Shown here: in pieces, positions 8,690 through 18,851 of the stretch | Position numbering within the stretch: the stretch's first letter is position 1 | How the letters are laid out: the number at the start of each line of letters is the position of its first letter | From: Meridianimarinicoccus roseus | Lineage (GTDB): Bacteria > Pseudomonadota > Alphaproteobacteria > Rhodobacterales > Rhodobacteraceae | Reading direction: 5' to 3' | DNA length: 64,000 nucleotides | NCBI RefSeq assembly: GCF_003172915.1 | Contig: NZ_QGKU01000052.1 | Location: forward strand, 26,966 to 90,965 | The notes under the pieces: generated by a model | What the model was told of the DNA's origin: nothing | Seen by the model: only the letters and a program-made list of their open reading frames with translations | Database searches by the model: none | Program-made: the position numbers and the translations under genes

Positions 8690-9264
8690 CCGAAACGCGC
8701 TACTGGTGGGTGCGGCACGGGCCGACCCATGCCAAGACGATGATCGGCTGGACCGACCTGCCCGCGGATCTGGGCGATCGCGCTGCGCTGGACCGGCTGG
8801 CGGCCCACCTTCCGTCCGGCGCGCCGGTGGTGTCGTCGGACCTGTCGCGCGCGGTCCAGACCGCCGATGCCATCGCGGACGGCCGCCGAAGGCTGCCGCA
8901 TGACCCGGACCTGCGCGAATTGCATTTCGGCGCGTGGGAGAACCGCAGCTTTGCCGAGATCGACGCCGAGACGCCCGAACTGATCCGCGCCTTCTGGGAG
9001 ACGCCCGGTCCGGTCCGGGCGCCCGGCGGCGAAGGCTGGCACGACCTGTCCGCGCGCGTCGGGGCCGCAGTGGACCGGCTGGCGGGGATGGCGCCGGACG
9101 TGATCGTCGTGGCGCATTTCGGCGCGATCCTGACACAACTGGAGCGCGCAACCGGCGCACCCACGACCGAGGTATTCGGCCAGAAGATCGACAACCTGTC
9201 GGTGACCTGCTTGGTACGCGGGCCGGATGGCTGGCGCGCCGCGGCTGTCAACCACCTGCCCTGA
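8686..9264 (+). CDS. Histidine phosphatase family protein (possible alpha-ribazole phosphatase)
   Basis: The 192-residue product shows the phosphoglycerate-mutase-like catalytic motif VRHGPTH (Arg10-His11-Gly12), LSRAVQTADAI, the acid LRELHFGAWE and the second histidine in VVAHFGAILT. Its start codon overlaps the cobU stop, so the two are translationally coupled. That coupling makes the CobC role (removing the 5'-phosphate of alpha-ribazole phosphate in B12 synthesis) the best guess. The superfamily is functionally broad, so I leave the symbol blank. Confidence 0.85.
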   Translation: MTETRYWWVRHGPTHAKTMIGWTDLPADLGDRAALDRLAAHLPSGAPVVSSDLSRAVQTADAIADGRRRLPHDPDLRELHFGAWENRSFAEIDAETPELIRAFWETPGPVRAPGGEGWHDLSARVGAAVDRLAGMAPDVIVVAHFGAILTQLERATGAPTTEVFGQKIDNLSVTCLVRGPDGWRAAAVNHLP

Positions 9265-9372
9265 AGCCCATGTCGGAACCCTGTGTCCAAGGATTGATCC
9301 GAGGGGCCGCGTTAACACTTCCTAAACCTCGGGCGGGTCAGGTAACGAACGGGTAATCATGGCAGGACACCG

Positions 9373-10881
9373 ATGATCGCGCGGGCCTTCACGGTCGCAT
9401 TCGAGGGGCTAGAGGCGCGCATGGTCGAAGTGCAATGCGCGGTCACGCCGGGCCTTCCGGCCTTTTCCATCGTCGGGCTTCCGGACAAAGCTGTTTCAGA
9501 AGCCCGCGACCGGGTCCGCACCGCGCTTGGTGCCATGTCCATCGCGCTGCCGTCCAAGCGGATCACCGTGAATCTGTCACCCGCCGATCTTCCCAAGGAG
9601 GGCGCGCATTTCGACCTGCCCATCGCGCTTGCACTCATGGCCGCGCTGGAGATCCTGCCGCGCGAGGAAATCGCCGACACCGTCGCGCTTGGCGAGATGT
9701 CGCTGGACGGGGTGCTCCACCCGGTGATCGGCACGCTTCCCGCCGCGCTTGCCGCCGCCGCCGAGGGCCGCGCGCTTCTGTGTCCGCGCGCCTGCGGACG
9801 TGAGGCGGCCTGGGTCGGGGCGGCGCGCGTGCTGGCCGCCGCGTCGCTGGCCGAGGTCGTGCGCCATTTCACCGGGCAGGTGCTTCTGCCCGATGCCGAA
9901 CCGGGCGAGGTCGTGACCGCGCCGCCGGGCGGCGATCTGCGCGACGTGAAAGGCCAGGAGCGGGCCAAGCGCGCGCTGGAGATCGCGGCTGCAGGGCGCC
10001 ACCACCTGCTGATGACCGGCCCGCCCGGATCGGGCAAGAGCATGCTGGCGGCCCGGCTGCCGGGACTGTTGCCGCCGCTCGGCGCGGCAGAGGCGCTGGA
10101 AACGTCGATGGTGCATTCGCTGGCGGGGCTGCTGGACGAAGGCGGCATCTCGCGCACGCGGCCGTTCCGCAGGCCGCACCACACCGCGTCGGTCGCTTCC
10201 ATCGTCGGTGGCGGGAAGGGGGCCAAGCCGGGCGAAATCAGCCTTGCCCATAACGGAGTTCTGTTCCTCGACGAATTGCCGGAGTTCCCGCGCGGGGTGC
10301 TGGAAACCCTGCGTCAGCCGATCGAGACAGGGGATGTCGTGGTCTCGCGCGCCAATGCCCATTGCCGATATCCCGCGCGCTTTCTGCTGGTCGCGGCCGC
10401 CAATCCATGCCGCTGCGGGCACATGGCCGACCCCGCGCAGGCCTGCGCCCGCGCGCCGAAATGCGGCTCAGATTACATGGGCCGCATCTCGGGCCCGCTG
10501 ATGGACAGGTTTGATCTGCGCATCGAGGTGCCACCGGTTGCCTTTCAGGATCTCGACCTGCCCGCATCGGGCGATGACAGCCGCACGGTGGCGGCGCGGG
10601 TGGCAGCGGCGCGCGATGTACAGGCGGGCCGGTACGCCGGGCATGACGGGCTGCGGGTCAACGCCGATGCGGAAGGGGCGCTGCTGGAGGACGTCGCTAC
10701 GCCCGATGCGGCGGGACGCGAGTTGTTGACCCGCGCTGCGGACCGGTTCGGGCTGACTGCGCGCGGCTATCATCGGGTGCTTCGGGTGGCCCGGACCATT
10801 GCGGATCTTGAATCGGCGGACCGCGTCGGGCGCACCCACGTGGCCGAAGCGCTGGGTTACCGGCTCAGCACGTTGGCCTGA
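9373..10881 (+). CDS. comM: YifB/ComM family magnesium-chelatase-like AAA+ ATPase
   Basis: A 502-residue protein with an N-terminal Lon-S16-like domain ([20 protein letters not shown]), a central AAA+ module with Walker A GPPGSGKS near residue 216 and Walker [10 protein letters not shown], and the C-terminal lid ([26 protein letters not shown]). A zinc-like cysteine cluster ([19 protein letters not shown]) is present as in the family. ComM is known as a branch-migration helicase that helps integrate transforming DNA; in non-competent bacteria its role is less clear. Its last 25 bases overlap, tail to tail, the end of gshB on the other strand. Confidence 0.92.
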   Translation: MIARAFTVAFEGLEARMVEVQCAVTPGLPAFSIVGLPDKAVSEARDRVRTALGAMSIALPSKRITVNLSPADLPKEGAHFDLPIALALMAALEILPREEIADTVALGEMSLDGVLHPVIGTLPAALAAAAEGRALLCPRACGREAAWVGAARVLAAASLAEVVRHFTGQVLLPDAEPGEVVTAPPGGDLRDVKGQERAKRALEIAAAGRHHLLMTGPPGSGKSMLAARLPGLLPPLGAAEALETSMVHSLAGLLDEGGISRTRPFRRPHHTASVASIVGGGKGAKPGEISLAHNGVLFLDELPEFPRGVLETLRQPIETGDVVVSRANAHCRYPARFLLVAAANPCRCGHMADPAQACARAPKCGSDYMGRISGPLMDRFDLRIEVPPVAFQDLDLPASGDDSRTVAARVAAARDVQAGRYAGHDGLRVNADAEGALLEDVATPDAAGRELLTRAADRFGLTARGYHRVLRVARTIADLESADRVGRTHVAEALGYRLSTLA

Positions 10882-11825
10882 CCCGCTGCCGCCGCGCGCT
10901 TGGCCTCTATCACCTCCCAGATCCGGGCAGTCACATTGGTACCGTCGAACCGCTCCATCTCCTGAAGGCCGGTGGGAGAGGTCACATTGATCTCGGTCAG
11001 CCGGTCGCCAATCACGTCGATCCCCACGAAGACCTGCCCCGCCTCGCGAAGCGTCGGGCCGATGGCGGCACAGATCTCGCGATCGCGATCCGTCAGCACG
11101 GCCTTCTCGGGCTTGCCGCCCACATGCATGTTCGACCGCGTCTCGCCGGTTTGCGGCACGCGGTTGATGGCGCCTACCGGCTCCCCGTCGACGAGGATCA
11201 CTCGCTTGTCGCCGTGGCGGATGGCGGGCAGGTATTCCTGCGCGATGATCGGCTCGCGGCTCATGGCCGAGAAGGTTTCGTGCAGCGAGCCAAGGTTGCG
11301 GTCGTCCGGCCCGAGACGGAACACCCCTGCGCCGCCATTGCCGTAAAGCGGCTTTACGATGATTTCGCCCCTTTCGGCCTTGAACGCCTTGAGCGCCTCG
11401 AGATCGCGGGTGATCAGCGTCGCAGGGATCAGGTCGGGAAACTTCAGGACCAGCAACTTTTCCGGGAAATTGCGCACCCAGAACGGGTCGTTCACCACCA
11501 GCGTGCGCGGATGCACGAGATCCAGAAGATGCGTATAGGTGATGTAGCCCATGTCGAAGGGCGGGTCCTGCCGCAGCCAGACCACGTCGAAATCGGACAG
11601 GTCCCGGGTTTCCTCGGGTCCGAGCGTGACATGGTTTCCGATCTCGCGGCGCAAGGTGAAAGGCTGACCCGTCGCCTGCACGCGCCCGTCATGGAACCGC
11701 AGCCGGTCGGGAAGGTAGAAGAACAACTCGTGGCCGCGCGCCTGCGCTTCCTCGGCCAGCCGGAACGTGCTGTCAGCGTTGATGTTGACAGTTTCGATCG
11801 GGTCCATCTGGAACGCGACGCGCAT
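10857..11825 (-). CDS. gshB: Glutathione synthase
   Basis: This 322-residue ATP-grasp ligase begins [19 protein letters not shown], the conserved GshB opening. Later segments include [35 protein letters not shown] (ATP-grasp loop), NMHVGG and the metal-binding INVTSPTG. It joins gamma-glutamylcysteine and glycine to make glutathione in the cytoplasm. The start at 11825 has a GGGAAGG ribosome site nearby. It lies downstream of rsmI and yraN in the same orientation, an order conserved in alphaproteobacteria. It converges with comM with a 25-base overlap. Confidence 0.96.
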   Translation of the reverse strand: MRVAFQMDPIETVNINADSTFRLAEEAQARGHELFFYLPDRLRFHDGRVQATGQPFTLRREIGNHVTLGPEETRDLSDFDVVWLRQDPPFDMGYITYTHLLDLVHPRTLVVNDPFWVRNFPEKLLVLKFPDLIPATLITRDLEALKAFKAERGEIIVKPLYGNGGAGVFRLGPDDRNLGSLHETFSAMSREPIIAQEYLPAIRHGDKRVILVDGEPVGAINRVPQTGETRSNMHVGGKPEKAVLTDRDREICAAIGPTLREAGQVFVGIDVIGDRLTEINVTSPTGLQEMERFDGTNVTARIWEVIEAKRAAAAGQANVLSR

Positions 11826-11917
11826 GTGCTGACCTTCCCTGTGCGATGTCGGCGCCGTGCGGTGCCGGTGTCGTCGCACTGAATGCCGCAATCCGCCGGG
11901 CACTGCAACGTGGCGCG

Positions 11918-12280
11918 TCAGGCGAAGGCGTTTTCCAGAACCTCCACATGGCCGCGATCATCCACAAGCGCGAGATCGAAACGGCAGTCGCGCGGCGCCG
12001 TGCCAGGCAGCGTGCCAAGGTATTCCTCGGCCGTCTGCCACAGCCGGGCCACCTGGTGCGGCCCGAGCCGCGTGGCAGCGGTGGCGAAACTGCCGGATTT
12101 CTTGACTTCCACGAAGACGGTCGCGCCTGCCAGTTCGAAAATCAGGTCGATCTCTCCGGCTTCGCCGCGCCAACGCATTGCCTGCAGGTCGGCCCCGACC
12201 CCGGCATAGCGGCGCGCAACAATGTCCTCGGCCGCAGCGCCGGCAAGATGTGCTGTCCGCCCGCGAACATGCCTAGTCAT
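11918..12280 (-). CDS. YraN family (UPF0102) putative endonuclease
   Basis: A 120-residue protein with the restriction-endonuclease-like core of UPF0102: [34 protein letters not shown] and [22 protein letters not shown], giving the E-x(n)-D-x(n)-E-V-K pattern of a nuclease site. Biochemical function in vivo is not established. Its ATG overlaps the rsmI stop by eight bases, so the two are coupled; rsmI-yraN next to an lpoA-like gene is an old gene neighbourhood also seen in E. coli. Confidence 0.88.
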   Translation of the reverse strand: MTRHVRGRTAHLAGAAAEDIVARRYAGVGADLQAMRWRGEAGEIDLIFELAGATVFVEVKKSGSFATAATRLGPHQVARLWQTAEEYLGTLPGTAPRDCRFDLALVDDRGHVEVLENAFA

Positions 12281-13148
12281 CACCCTTCGCTCCGCCGCGC
12301 CCGCGTTCCAGCGCCATCTGGTAAACCTGCTTGCGCGGCACGCCGAACCGCTGCGCCACGAGCGCGGCGGCATCCTTGACGCTGTGCGCCTCCAGCGCGG
12401 TGTCGAGCGCATCGGAGACGCTTTCGGCCGAGATTTCCTTCGCGGTCGGTGGACCGACCAGCACCACGCACTCGCCCTTGAGCGTGCGCCCCGCCAACGC
12501 GACGACAAGGTCGGCCAGCCGCGCGCGCTGCACTTCTTCGAAACGCTTGGTCAGTTCGCGGCACAGCGCAGCCTCCCGGTCAGGACCCAGACATGCCACG
12601 AGATCGGCTAACAAGGCATGAACGCGGCGTGGAGATTCGTAGAAAACCAGCGTCGCGGGCGTATCGGCGAAACCGTCGATGAGCGTGCGCCGCGCAGCGG
12701 CGCGGGCGGGGGCGAACCCGAGGAATACGAAGCGATCCGTGGGCAGCCCGGCCAGCGTCAGCGCCGCGATCACCGCCGAGGGACCGGGCGCCGTGGTCAC
12801 CGCACCGCCTGCGGCCACGACGGCGCGCGCGAGCGCGAAGCCGGGATCGGACACCATCGGCGTGCCCGCTTCGGACGCATATGCAACACTGCGCCCTGCG
12901 CGCACCTCGGCCGCAATACTGGCCCGCGCACCGGGATCGCTGTGATCGTGATAGGCCCACACCGGCCGGTCCCCGAGCGGCACCCCGTGGATCGCCAGCA
13001 GCTTCTTGAGGCTGCGCGTGTCCTCTGCCACGAGGATCTGCGCCGAGGCCAGCACGTCCAGCGCCCGCAGCGTGATGTCGCGCGCCGTGCCGATGGGTGT
13101 CGCAACAAGATAGAGCCCCGGCTGAAGGGGGACGATCTGGTGATTCAA
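12273..13148 (-). CDS. rsmI: 16S rRNA (cytidine1402-2'-O)-methyltransferase RsmI
   Basis: The 291-residue tetrapyrrole-methylase-fold enzyme starts with PGLYLVATPIGTARDITLRAL and contains VAEDTRSLKKLL, SEAGTPMVSDPG and FYESPRRVHALLADL, the family signatures. It 2'-O-methylates C1402 of 16S rRNA in the P site. No ATG is suitably placed; the TTG at 13148 (Leu-Asn-His-Gln-Ile-Val) gives the expected N-terminus and I use it. A longer frame upstream would run into the divergent lpoA promoter region. C-terminal residues (GVPRKQVYQMALE) form the small helix-turn-helix tail found in many RsmI proteins. Confidence 0.93.
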   Translation of the reverse strand: MNHQIVPLQPGLYLVATPIGTARDITLRALDVLASAQILVAEDTRSLKKLLAIHGVPLGDRPVWAYHDHSDPGARASIAAEVRAGRSVAYASEAGTPMVSDPGFALARAVVAAGGAVTTAPGPSAVIAALTLAGLPTDRFVFLGFAPARAAARRTLIDGFADTPATLVFYESPRRVHALLADLVACLGPDREAALCRELTKRFEEVQRARLADLVVALAGRTLKGECVVLVGPPTAKEISAESVSDALDTALEAHSVKDAAALVAQRFGVPRKQVYQMALERGRGGAKGDD

Positions 13149-13282
13149 GGTTGGCCCCGCTTGCAGAGATGCGTAGGGTCTGCGTAGTTGAGCGGGCCAC
13201 GTCCCGCAAGGCCGCCGCCGGGCACGGCAAGGGCAGCAACCGCATCCGGCCGGGCGCCGGAAGAGTACGGGAAGGATCGCGC

Positions 13283-14449
13283 ATGGCACGCTTCAAGGGT
13301 CAGTTCGGACGCAGGGCCGTCATCAGGTCATTCGGCGCGCTGGCGCTGGTCGGCGGACTCGCCGCTTGTGACCCGGCCGCGATCGGCGCGATCGGGGGCG
13401 GCTCCGGGTCGGTGCAGGTGGCCCTGCTGGTCCCAACCGGCGCGGCGGACAGCAACGTGGCGTTTCTCGGGCAGAACCTGACCAATGCAGCCAGGCTCGC
13501 GGTGGCCGATCTCGAAGGGGTCGAAGTCGATCTTCGGGTCTACGACACCGCGGGCAACGCCGAACGCGCGGGCCAGGTCGCCACGCAGGCCATCGCCGAG
13601 GGCGCGGACGTGATCGTCGGCCCGCTTTTCGCCGAGGCCGCCAACGCGGCGGGGCTTGCCGCGGCCGCGAAGGGCATCCCGGTGATGAGCTTTTCGAACA
13701 ACCCCACTGTGGCGGGCGGAAATGTCTTCGTGATGGGCCCGACCTTCGACAACACCGCGCGGCGGCTGATCGGCTACGCCCGCGGCCAAGGCAAGTCCAG
13801 CGTTCTGGTGATGTATGGCGAGACCGAGGCAGAGCGCCTTGGCCGGGACGCAGCGATGCGGGCGGCACAGGATTTCGGCATGTCCGTGGTCGGCACGTCG
13901 GGTTTCGCGATGTCGCAGGAAGGTGTTGTCGCTGCGGTGCCCGGCGTGGTGCAACAGGCCAAGTCCACCGGCGCGGACGTGCTTTTCCTGACCTCGAACA
14001 CCGATACGGCTCTGCCGATCGTCACGCAACTTCTGCCCGAAAACGGGCTGCCACCGGAAGAAATCCAGTATGTCGGGCTGACGCGCTGGGACGTGCCCGC
14101 CTCCGCGCTGTCGTTGCCTGGGGTACAGGGCGGCTGGTTCGCGCTGCCCGACACCGCCGCGGTGAACAGCTTCGGCAGTCGCTATACCGCGGCCTATGGA
14201 CAGGCACCGCACAGCATCGCCGGGCTAGGTTACGACGGAATCGCGGCGGTCGGCGCGCTTGTCGGGTCGGGCCAGCGCGTCACCCCGCAAACCCTGACGC
14301 AAGGGCGCGGCTTCGCCGGTGCCAGCGGCGCGTTCCGCTTCCTGCAGAACGGCAGCAACCAGAGGGCGCTGTCGGTCGCCACGGTGCAGGACAAAGCGCT
14401 GCGCATCGTCGATCCCGCGCCGTCCAACTTCGCGAGCGCGGGCCTCTGA
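13283..14449 (+). CDS. LpoA-like / periplasmic-binding-fold lipoprotein (penicillin-binding protein activator family)
   Basis: A 388-residue lipoprotein: basic leader with a twin arginine-containing start (GRRAVIRSFGAL) and lipobox VGGLAAC, the modified Cys at residue 29. The rest is a type-I periplasmic-binding fold (VQVALLVPTGAADSNVAFLGQNLTNAARLAV; VIVGPLFAEAANAAG). This corresponds to the C-terminal domain of E. coli LpoA, the activator of PBP1A; the N-terminal TPR half of LpoA is absent. The residue after the lipobox Cys is Asp, which in E. coli would keep it on the inner membrane. It is divergent from rsmI/yraN, as lpoA is from rsmI in E. coli. Role in cell-wall synthesis is inferred. 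Confidence 0.85.
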   Translation: MARFKGQFGRRAVIRSFGALALVGGLAACDPAAIGAIGGGSGSVQVALLVPTGAADSNVAFLGQNLTNAARLAVADLEGVEVDLRVYDTAGNAERAGQVATQAIAEGADVIVGPLFAEAANAAGLAAAAKGIPVMSFSNNPTVAGGNVFVMGPTFDNTARRLIGYARGQGKSSVLVMYGETEAERLGRDAAMRAAQDFGMSVVGTSGFAMSQEGVVAAVPGVVQQAKSTGADVLFLTSNTDTALPIVTQLLPENGLPPEEIQYVGLTRWDVPASALSLPGVQGGWFALPDTAAVNSFGSRYTAAYGQAPHSIAGLGYDGIAAVGALVGSGQRVTPQTLTQGRGFAGASGAFRFLQNGSNQRALSVATVQDKALRIVDPAPSNFASAGL

Positions 14450-14477
14450 ACCGCCTCCCGCAGGAGAACCAACGCGC

Positions 14478-17276
14478 TTGACCGACATCACCCTGTCCGA
14501 ACGGCCCGACCCCGCAGCCAACGCATTGCCGGACGACCTGATCCGCCCCCCCACAGAGATCTTCGACATGGCCGCGGCCCTGGCGGCACTGGATGCTGCC
14601 TCGGCACAGGCGGCGGACCCCAAGGCGGTCCGCGCCGCCACCGTGGAACGGCTCGCGGCGCTGCGCAAGGCGGGCATGGGCGCCATCGCCCGCGGCATCG
14701 CCGAACGTCCGCTGGAAGCCCGGCCCGCGGTACGGTCGTATGCCTGGCTGACGGACTGTCTTGTGCGGGCCTGCTTCCATGTCGCGATCAGGCACCTGCA
14801 CCCGGCCCGGTCCGCCGATACCGAGGACCAGATCTCGGTCGTGGCGGTCGGCGGCTACGGCCGGGCGGAGATGTCCCCCTGCTCGGACGTGGACCTGCTG
14901 TTTCTGACGCCTTGGAAGATCACGCCCTGGGCCGAAAGCGTGATCGAGTCGATGCTCTACATGCTGTGGGACCTCCGACTGAAGGTCGGCCATGCCAGCC
15001 GTACCGTGGCCGACTGCCTGCGCCAGGCCCGCGACGACTACACCATCCGCACCGCGCTGCTGGAGCTGCGTCATCTCGACGGCAATGTCGCGTTGGCCAA
15101 CGAACTGAAGGCGCGGCTGCGCGACGACCTGTTCCGCACCTCGGCGTCCGATTTCATCGAGGCCAAGCTGGAGGAACGCACCAGCCGCCACAAGAAGCAG
15201 GGTGGTCAGCGTTACGTGGTCGAACCCAACGTGAAAGAGGGCAAGGGCGGCCTGCGTGACCTTCAGACCCTGTTCTGGATCGCCAAGTACGTGCACACCG
15301 TCGACGAACCGCGCGAACTTGTGAAGCTTGGCGTCTTCACGGCCGATGAATACCGCTACTTCGACAAGGCGCAGAATTTCCTGTGGGCGGTGCGCAACCA
15401 GCTGCACCTCGTTACCGGACGGGCGATGGACCAGCTGACCTTCGATCTGCAGGTCGAGGTCGCCGACAAGTTGGGCTATGTCGACCGGGCCGGGCGCCGC
15501 GCGGTCGAACATTTCATGCAGGACTATTTTCGCCACGCCACCAGAGTGGGCGATCTGACCCGCGTATTCCTGACCGCGATGGAAGCCAACCACATCAAGC
15601 GGATGCCCAGCCTCCGGGGCTTCTTCACGCGGCGGCGCAAGGTCAAACCCGGCTTCCGCGTGGTGCAGAACCGCCTGTCGGTGGAGGACGAGGCGGCCTT
15701 TCTGTCCGACAAGCTGAACTTCCTGCGCCTGTTCGACGAGGCGTTGCGCACCGGCTACCCGCTGCACCCGGACGCGACGCGCATGGTCGTGGCGAACCTT
15801 TCGCTGATCGACGATACGATGCGCCGCGACCCAGAAGCGAACCGGATCTTCCTCGGGCTGTTGCTGAAGCGCGGCGAGCCGTCGCGCGCCCTGCACCGGA
15901 TGAAGGAAACCGGCGTGCTCGGTGCCTTCCTGCCCGAGTTCCAGCCGATCGTGGCGATGATGCAGTTCAACATGTACCACCACTACACGGTGGACGAGCA
16001 CACCATCATATGCATCAACGTGCTGGAACGGATCGAACGGGGCGAGCTGGCGGACGAGCTGCCGATGTCCACACGCATCCTGAAAGAAGGGGTGAACCGG
16101 CGCGTTCTCTACCTCGCACTGCTTTTGCATGACATCGGCAAGGGCCGCCCCGAGGACCACTCGGTTCTGGGTGCGCGCATTGCGCGCCGCATAGCGCCGC
16201 GGCTCGGCCTGAAGCCGCAGGAATGTGCCACGGTGGAATGGCTGGTGCGCTATCACCTTCTGATGTCGGACATGGCACAGAAACGCGACATCGCCGATCC
16301 ACGCACGGTGCGCGATTTCGCCAAGGCGGTGAAGACGCAGAAGCGGCTGGACCTGCTGCTGGTGCTGACGTCCTGCGACATCATGGGCGTGGGACCGGGC
16401 GTCTGGAACAACTGGAAAGCGATGCTGTTGCGCAACCTTTACCGCCAGACGAGCGAGGCGCTGTCGAGCGGACTTGAGGACGTGAACCGAGAGGCCCGAG
16501 AGAGCGAGGCCAAGCGCGCGCTGCGAGAGGCTTTGGGCGACTGGGACAAGGGTCTCGTGCGGCACGAACTGTCGCGCCATTACGGCCCCTACTGGCAGGG
16601 ATTGCAGACCGAAACGCAGGTCGTGTTCGCTCGGATGCTCGACGGGCTGGAGGACGACGAGATCCGCGTCGACCTGAAAGAGGACACGGACCGCGACGCG
16701 ACGCGCGTGTGCTTCGTGATGGCGGACCATCCCGGCATATTCGCGCGGCTGGCGGGCTCGCTCGCGCTGGTCGGAGCCAACGTGGTGGACGCGCGCACCT
16801 ATACCTCGAAGGACGGCTATGCCACCGCGGTATTCTGGGTGCAGGACGCGGACGGCGCACCCTATGACACGCACCGGATGGACCGTCTGAAGGCGATGAT
16901 CCGCAAGACCCTGCACGGCGAAGTGGTGACCGGCGACGCGATGGTGCAGCGCGACAAGATCAAGAAGCGCGAACGCGCCTTCCGACACCCCACGACCATC
17001 GATTTCGACAACGAGGGGTCGGACATCTACACCATCATTGAAGTGGACACGCGCGACAGGACCGGCCTGCTCTACGATCTGGCGCGCACTCTGGCGGCGA
17101 ACAACATCTACATTTCGTCGGCGCAGATCGCCACCTATGGCGCTCAGGCAGTGGACACGTTCTATGTCAAGGACATGTTCGGCCTGAAGATCATGGGCAA
17201 GGGCAAACTCGAATCGCTGGAACGCAAGCTGAAGGACGCGATCGAACGCGGCGCGACCAAGGCTGCCGCCGAATGA
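14478..17276 (+). CDS. glnD: [Protein-PII] uridylyltransferase / uridylyl-removing enzyme
   Basis: A 932-residue nitrogen-sensing enzyme. Domain order: nucleotidyltransferase with GGYGRAEMSPCSDVD (about 125-139), the GlnD linker/PII-UTase domain, an HD hydrolase domain with LLLHDIGKGRPEDHS (about 548-562), and two ACT domains at the C-terminus (VCFVMADHPGIFARLAGSL and IIEVDTRDRTGLLYDLARTL). It uridylylates PII proteins under nitrogen limitation and reverses this when glutamine is high. I place the start at TTG 14478, preceded by CAGGAGA; there is no ATG near. It overlaps murJ by ATGA. Confidence 0.96.
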   Translation: MTDITLSERPDPAANALPDDLIRPPTEIFDMAAALAALDAASAQAADPKAVRAATVERLAALRKAGMGAIARGIAERPLEARPAVRSYAWLTDCLVRACFHVAIRHLHPARSADTEDQISVVAVGGYGRAEMSPCSDVDLLFLTPWKITPWAESVIESMLYMLWDLRLKVGHASRTVADCLRQARDDYTIRTALLELRHLDGNVALANELKARLRDDLFRTSASDFIEAKLEERTSRHKKQGGQRYVVEPNVKEGKGGLRDLQTLFWIAKYVHTVDEPRELVKLGVFTADEYRYFDKAQNFLWAVRNQLHLVTGRAMDQLTFDLQVEVADKLGYVDRAGRRAVEHFMQDYFRHATRVGDLTRVFLTAMEANHIKRMPSLRGFFTRRRKVKPGFRVVQNRLSVEDEAAFLSDKLNFLRLFDEALRTGYPLHPDATRMVVANLSLIDDTMRRDPEANRIFLGLLLKRGEPSRALHRMKETGVLGAFLPEFQPIVAMMQFNMYHHYTVDEHTIICINVLERIERGELADELPMSTRILKEGVNRRVLYLALLLHDIGKGRPEDHSVLGARIARRIAPRLGLKPQECATVEWLVRYHLLMSDMAQKRDIADPRTVRDFAKAVKTQKRLDLLLVLTSCDIMGVGPGVWNNWKAMLLRNLYRQTSEALSSGLEDVNREARESEAKRALREALGDWDKGLVRHELSRHYGPYWQGLQTETQVVFARMLDGLEDDEIRVDLKEDTDRDATRVCFVMADHPGIFARLAGSLALVGANVVDARTYTSKDGYATAVFWVQDADGAPYDTHRMDRLKAMIRKTLHGEVVTGDAMVQRDKIKKRERAFRHPTTIDFDNEGSDIYTIIEVDTRDRTGLLYDLARTLAANNIYISSAQIATYGAQAVDTFYVKDMFGLKIMGKGKLESLERKLKDAIERGATKAAAE

Positions 17277-18838
17277 AGCCCATCCGGCTGCTGTCGGGCC
17301 TTCTGACCGTGGGCGGCTGGACCATGGCCAGCCGCGTGCTGGGGTTCGTGCGCGACGCGATGATCGTCGCATTGCTGGGCACCGGCCCGGCTTATTCCGC
17401 GTTCATCGTCGCCTTCTCGCTGCCCAACATGTTCCGCCGCTTCTTCGCGGAAGGCGCCTTCAACATGGCCTTCGTGCCGCTGTTCTCGAGGCGGCTGGAA
17501 ACCGACGAGCGGCCCCACGCCTTCGCCCAGGAGGTGTTCTCCGCGCTGATGTGGCTGCTGATCGCCTTCACGCTGCTGGGCCAGCTTGGGATGCCGCTGC
17601 TGGTCCTTGCGATGGCAAGCGGCTTTGTCGGCGGGCCGGAGTTCGATCTCGCGGTCGATTTCGGGCGGATCACCTTCCCCTATATCCTGATCATCTCGCT
17701 GGCCGCGATGCTGTCGGGACTGCTGAACGCGACCGGGCGCTTCGCGGTCGCCGCCGCGGCGCCGCTGCTGCTGAACGTGATTTTCATCGCCTTCATGTGG
17801 GCCGCTCATGTGACCGGAAGCGACATCGCGCGCGCGTTGATCTGGGCGGTGCCCGCGTCGGGGCTCGCGCAGTTCGTGCTGCTGTGGACCGCCGCGGCGA
17901 AGGCGGGTTTTCGGCTCGTGCCGACCCTTCCGAAGCTCACGCCCGAGATCCGGACCCTGGCGGTAATCGCCGCGCCGGCCGCGCTGGCGTCTGGCGTGGT
18001 GCAGGTAAACCTGCTGGTTGGACGGCAGGTGGCCAGCTATTTCGATCGCGCGATCGACTGGATGTACACCGCCGACCGGCTTTACCAGTTGCCGCTGGGA
18101 GTGGTCGGCATCGCGGTCGGGATCGTGCTTCTGCCCGACCTGTCCCGACGGCTGGCCGCCGGGGACGATGCCGGCGGTCGCGCGGCGCTCAGCCGCGCGG
18201 GAGAGATCTCGCTCGCGCTGACGCTGCCCGCCGCCGTGGCGCTGTGCGTGATCCCCGAAGCGCTGGTGTCGGTGCTGTTCGAACGCGGCAGGTTCACCCC
18301 CGCCGACACCGCAGGGACCGCGCTGGCGGTGGCGATCTACGGCGCGGGACTGCCAGCTTTCGTGCTTCAGAAGGTGCTCCAACCGCTCTATTTCGCGCGG
18401 TCCGACACGCGCAGCCCGTTCCGGTTCGCGCTGTGGGCGATGGTGCTGAACGCGGCCTGCGCGATCGGGATGGCGCCGGTTCTCGGCTGGCCCGCCGCGG
18501 CACTGGCCACGACGCTGGCGGGCTGGGCGATGGTCGGGCTGCTGTGGCGCGGCGCCCGCCCGATGGGCGACGTCGCCCGCTTCGATGCGCGCTTCCGGCG
18601 CCGGGTGCCGCGGCTGGCGGCGTCGGCGGCGCTGATGGGCGCTGCGATCTGGGCCGGGGCGGCGGTGCTCAATGGCGCGCTGCACACGCCGGGCCTACGC
18701 TATGGCGCGCTGGCGCTTCTGGTGGGGGGCGGCGGCACGGTCTATTTCGCCGCCGCGCATCTTCTTGGCGGTCTGCCACTGACGGACTTGAAAGCGGCGT
18801 TCCGGCGGCCCCGCGGCGATCGCGGTACCGCCGGATAG
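17273..18838 (+). CDS. murJ: Lipid II flippase MurJ (MviN)
   Basis: A 521-residue polytopic inner-membrane protein of the MOP exporter superfamily with about 14 hydrophobic segments. Recognisable MurJ stretches are TMASRVLGFVRDAMI, LPNMFRRFFAEGAFNMAFVP and FFARSDTRSPFRFA-like sequence (YFARSDTRSPF). It flips lipid-linked peptidoglycan precursors to the periplasm. The ATG overlaps the glnD stop (17273-17276), so the two genes form an operon; glnD-murJ linkage is common in alphaproteobacteria. Confidence 0.96.
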   Translation: MKPIRLLSGLLTVGGWTMASRVLGFVRDAMIVALLGTGPAYSAFIVAFSLPNMFRRFFAEGAFNMAFVPLFSRRLETDERPHAFAQEVFSALMWLLIAFTLLGQLGMPLLVLAMASGFVGGPEFDLAVDFGRITFPYILIISLAAMLSGLLNATGRFAVAAAAPLLLNVIFIAFMWAAHVTGSDIARALIWAVPASGLAQFVLLWTAAAKAGFRLVPTLPKLTPEIRTLAVIAAPAALASGVVQVNLLVGRQVASYFDRAIDWMYTADRLYQLPLGVVGIAVGIVLLPDLSRRLAAGDDAGGRAALSRAGEISLALTLPAAVALCVIPEALVSVLFERGRFTPADTAGTALAVAIYGAGLPAFVLQKVLQPLYFARSDTRSPFRFALWAMVLNAACAIGMAPVLGWPAAALATTLAGWAMVGLLWRGARPMGDVARFDARFRRRVPRLAASAALMGAAIWAGAAVLNGALHTPGLRYGALALLVGGGGTVYFAAAHLLGGLPLTDLKAAFRRPRGDRGTAG

Positions 18839-18851
18839 ACCATCCGCTGCG

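Noticed and set aside
14280..17372. A 1030-codon open frame antisense to glnD, and similar very long antisense frames opposite sucA-like genes (45629-48214), sdhA (58395-60923), ecm (35252-37255), lpd (41276-43300) and the M3 peptidase (2012-3580).
   Set aside because: High-GC third-position codon bias leaves the opposite strand nearly free of stops. The translations are low-complexity, Arg/His/Gln-rich and carry no motifs, while the sense strand encodes clear enzymes.
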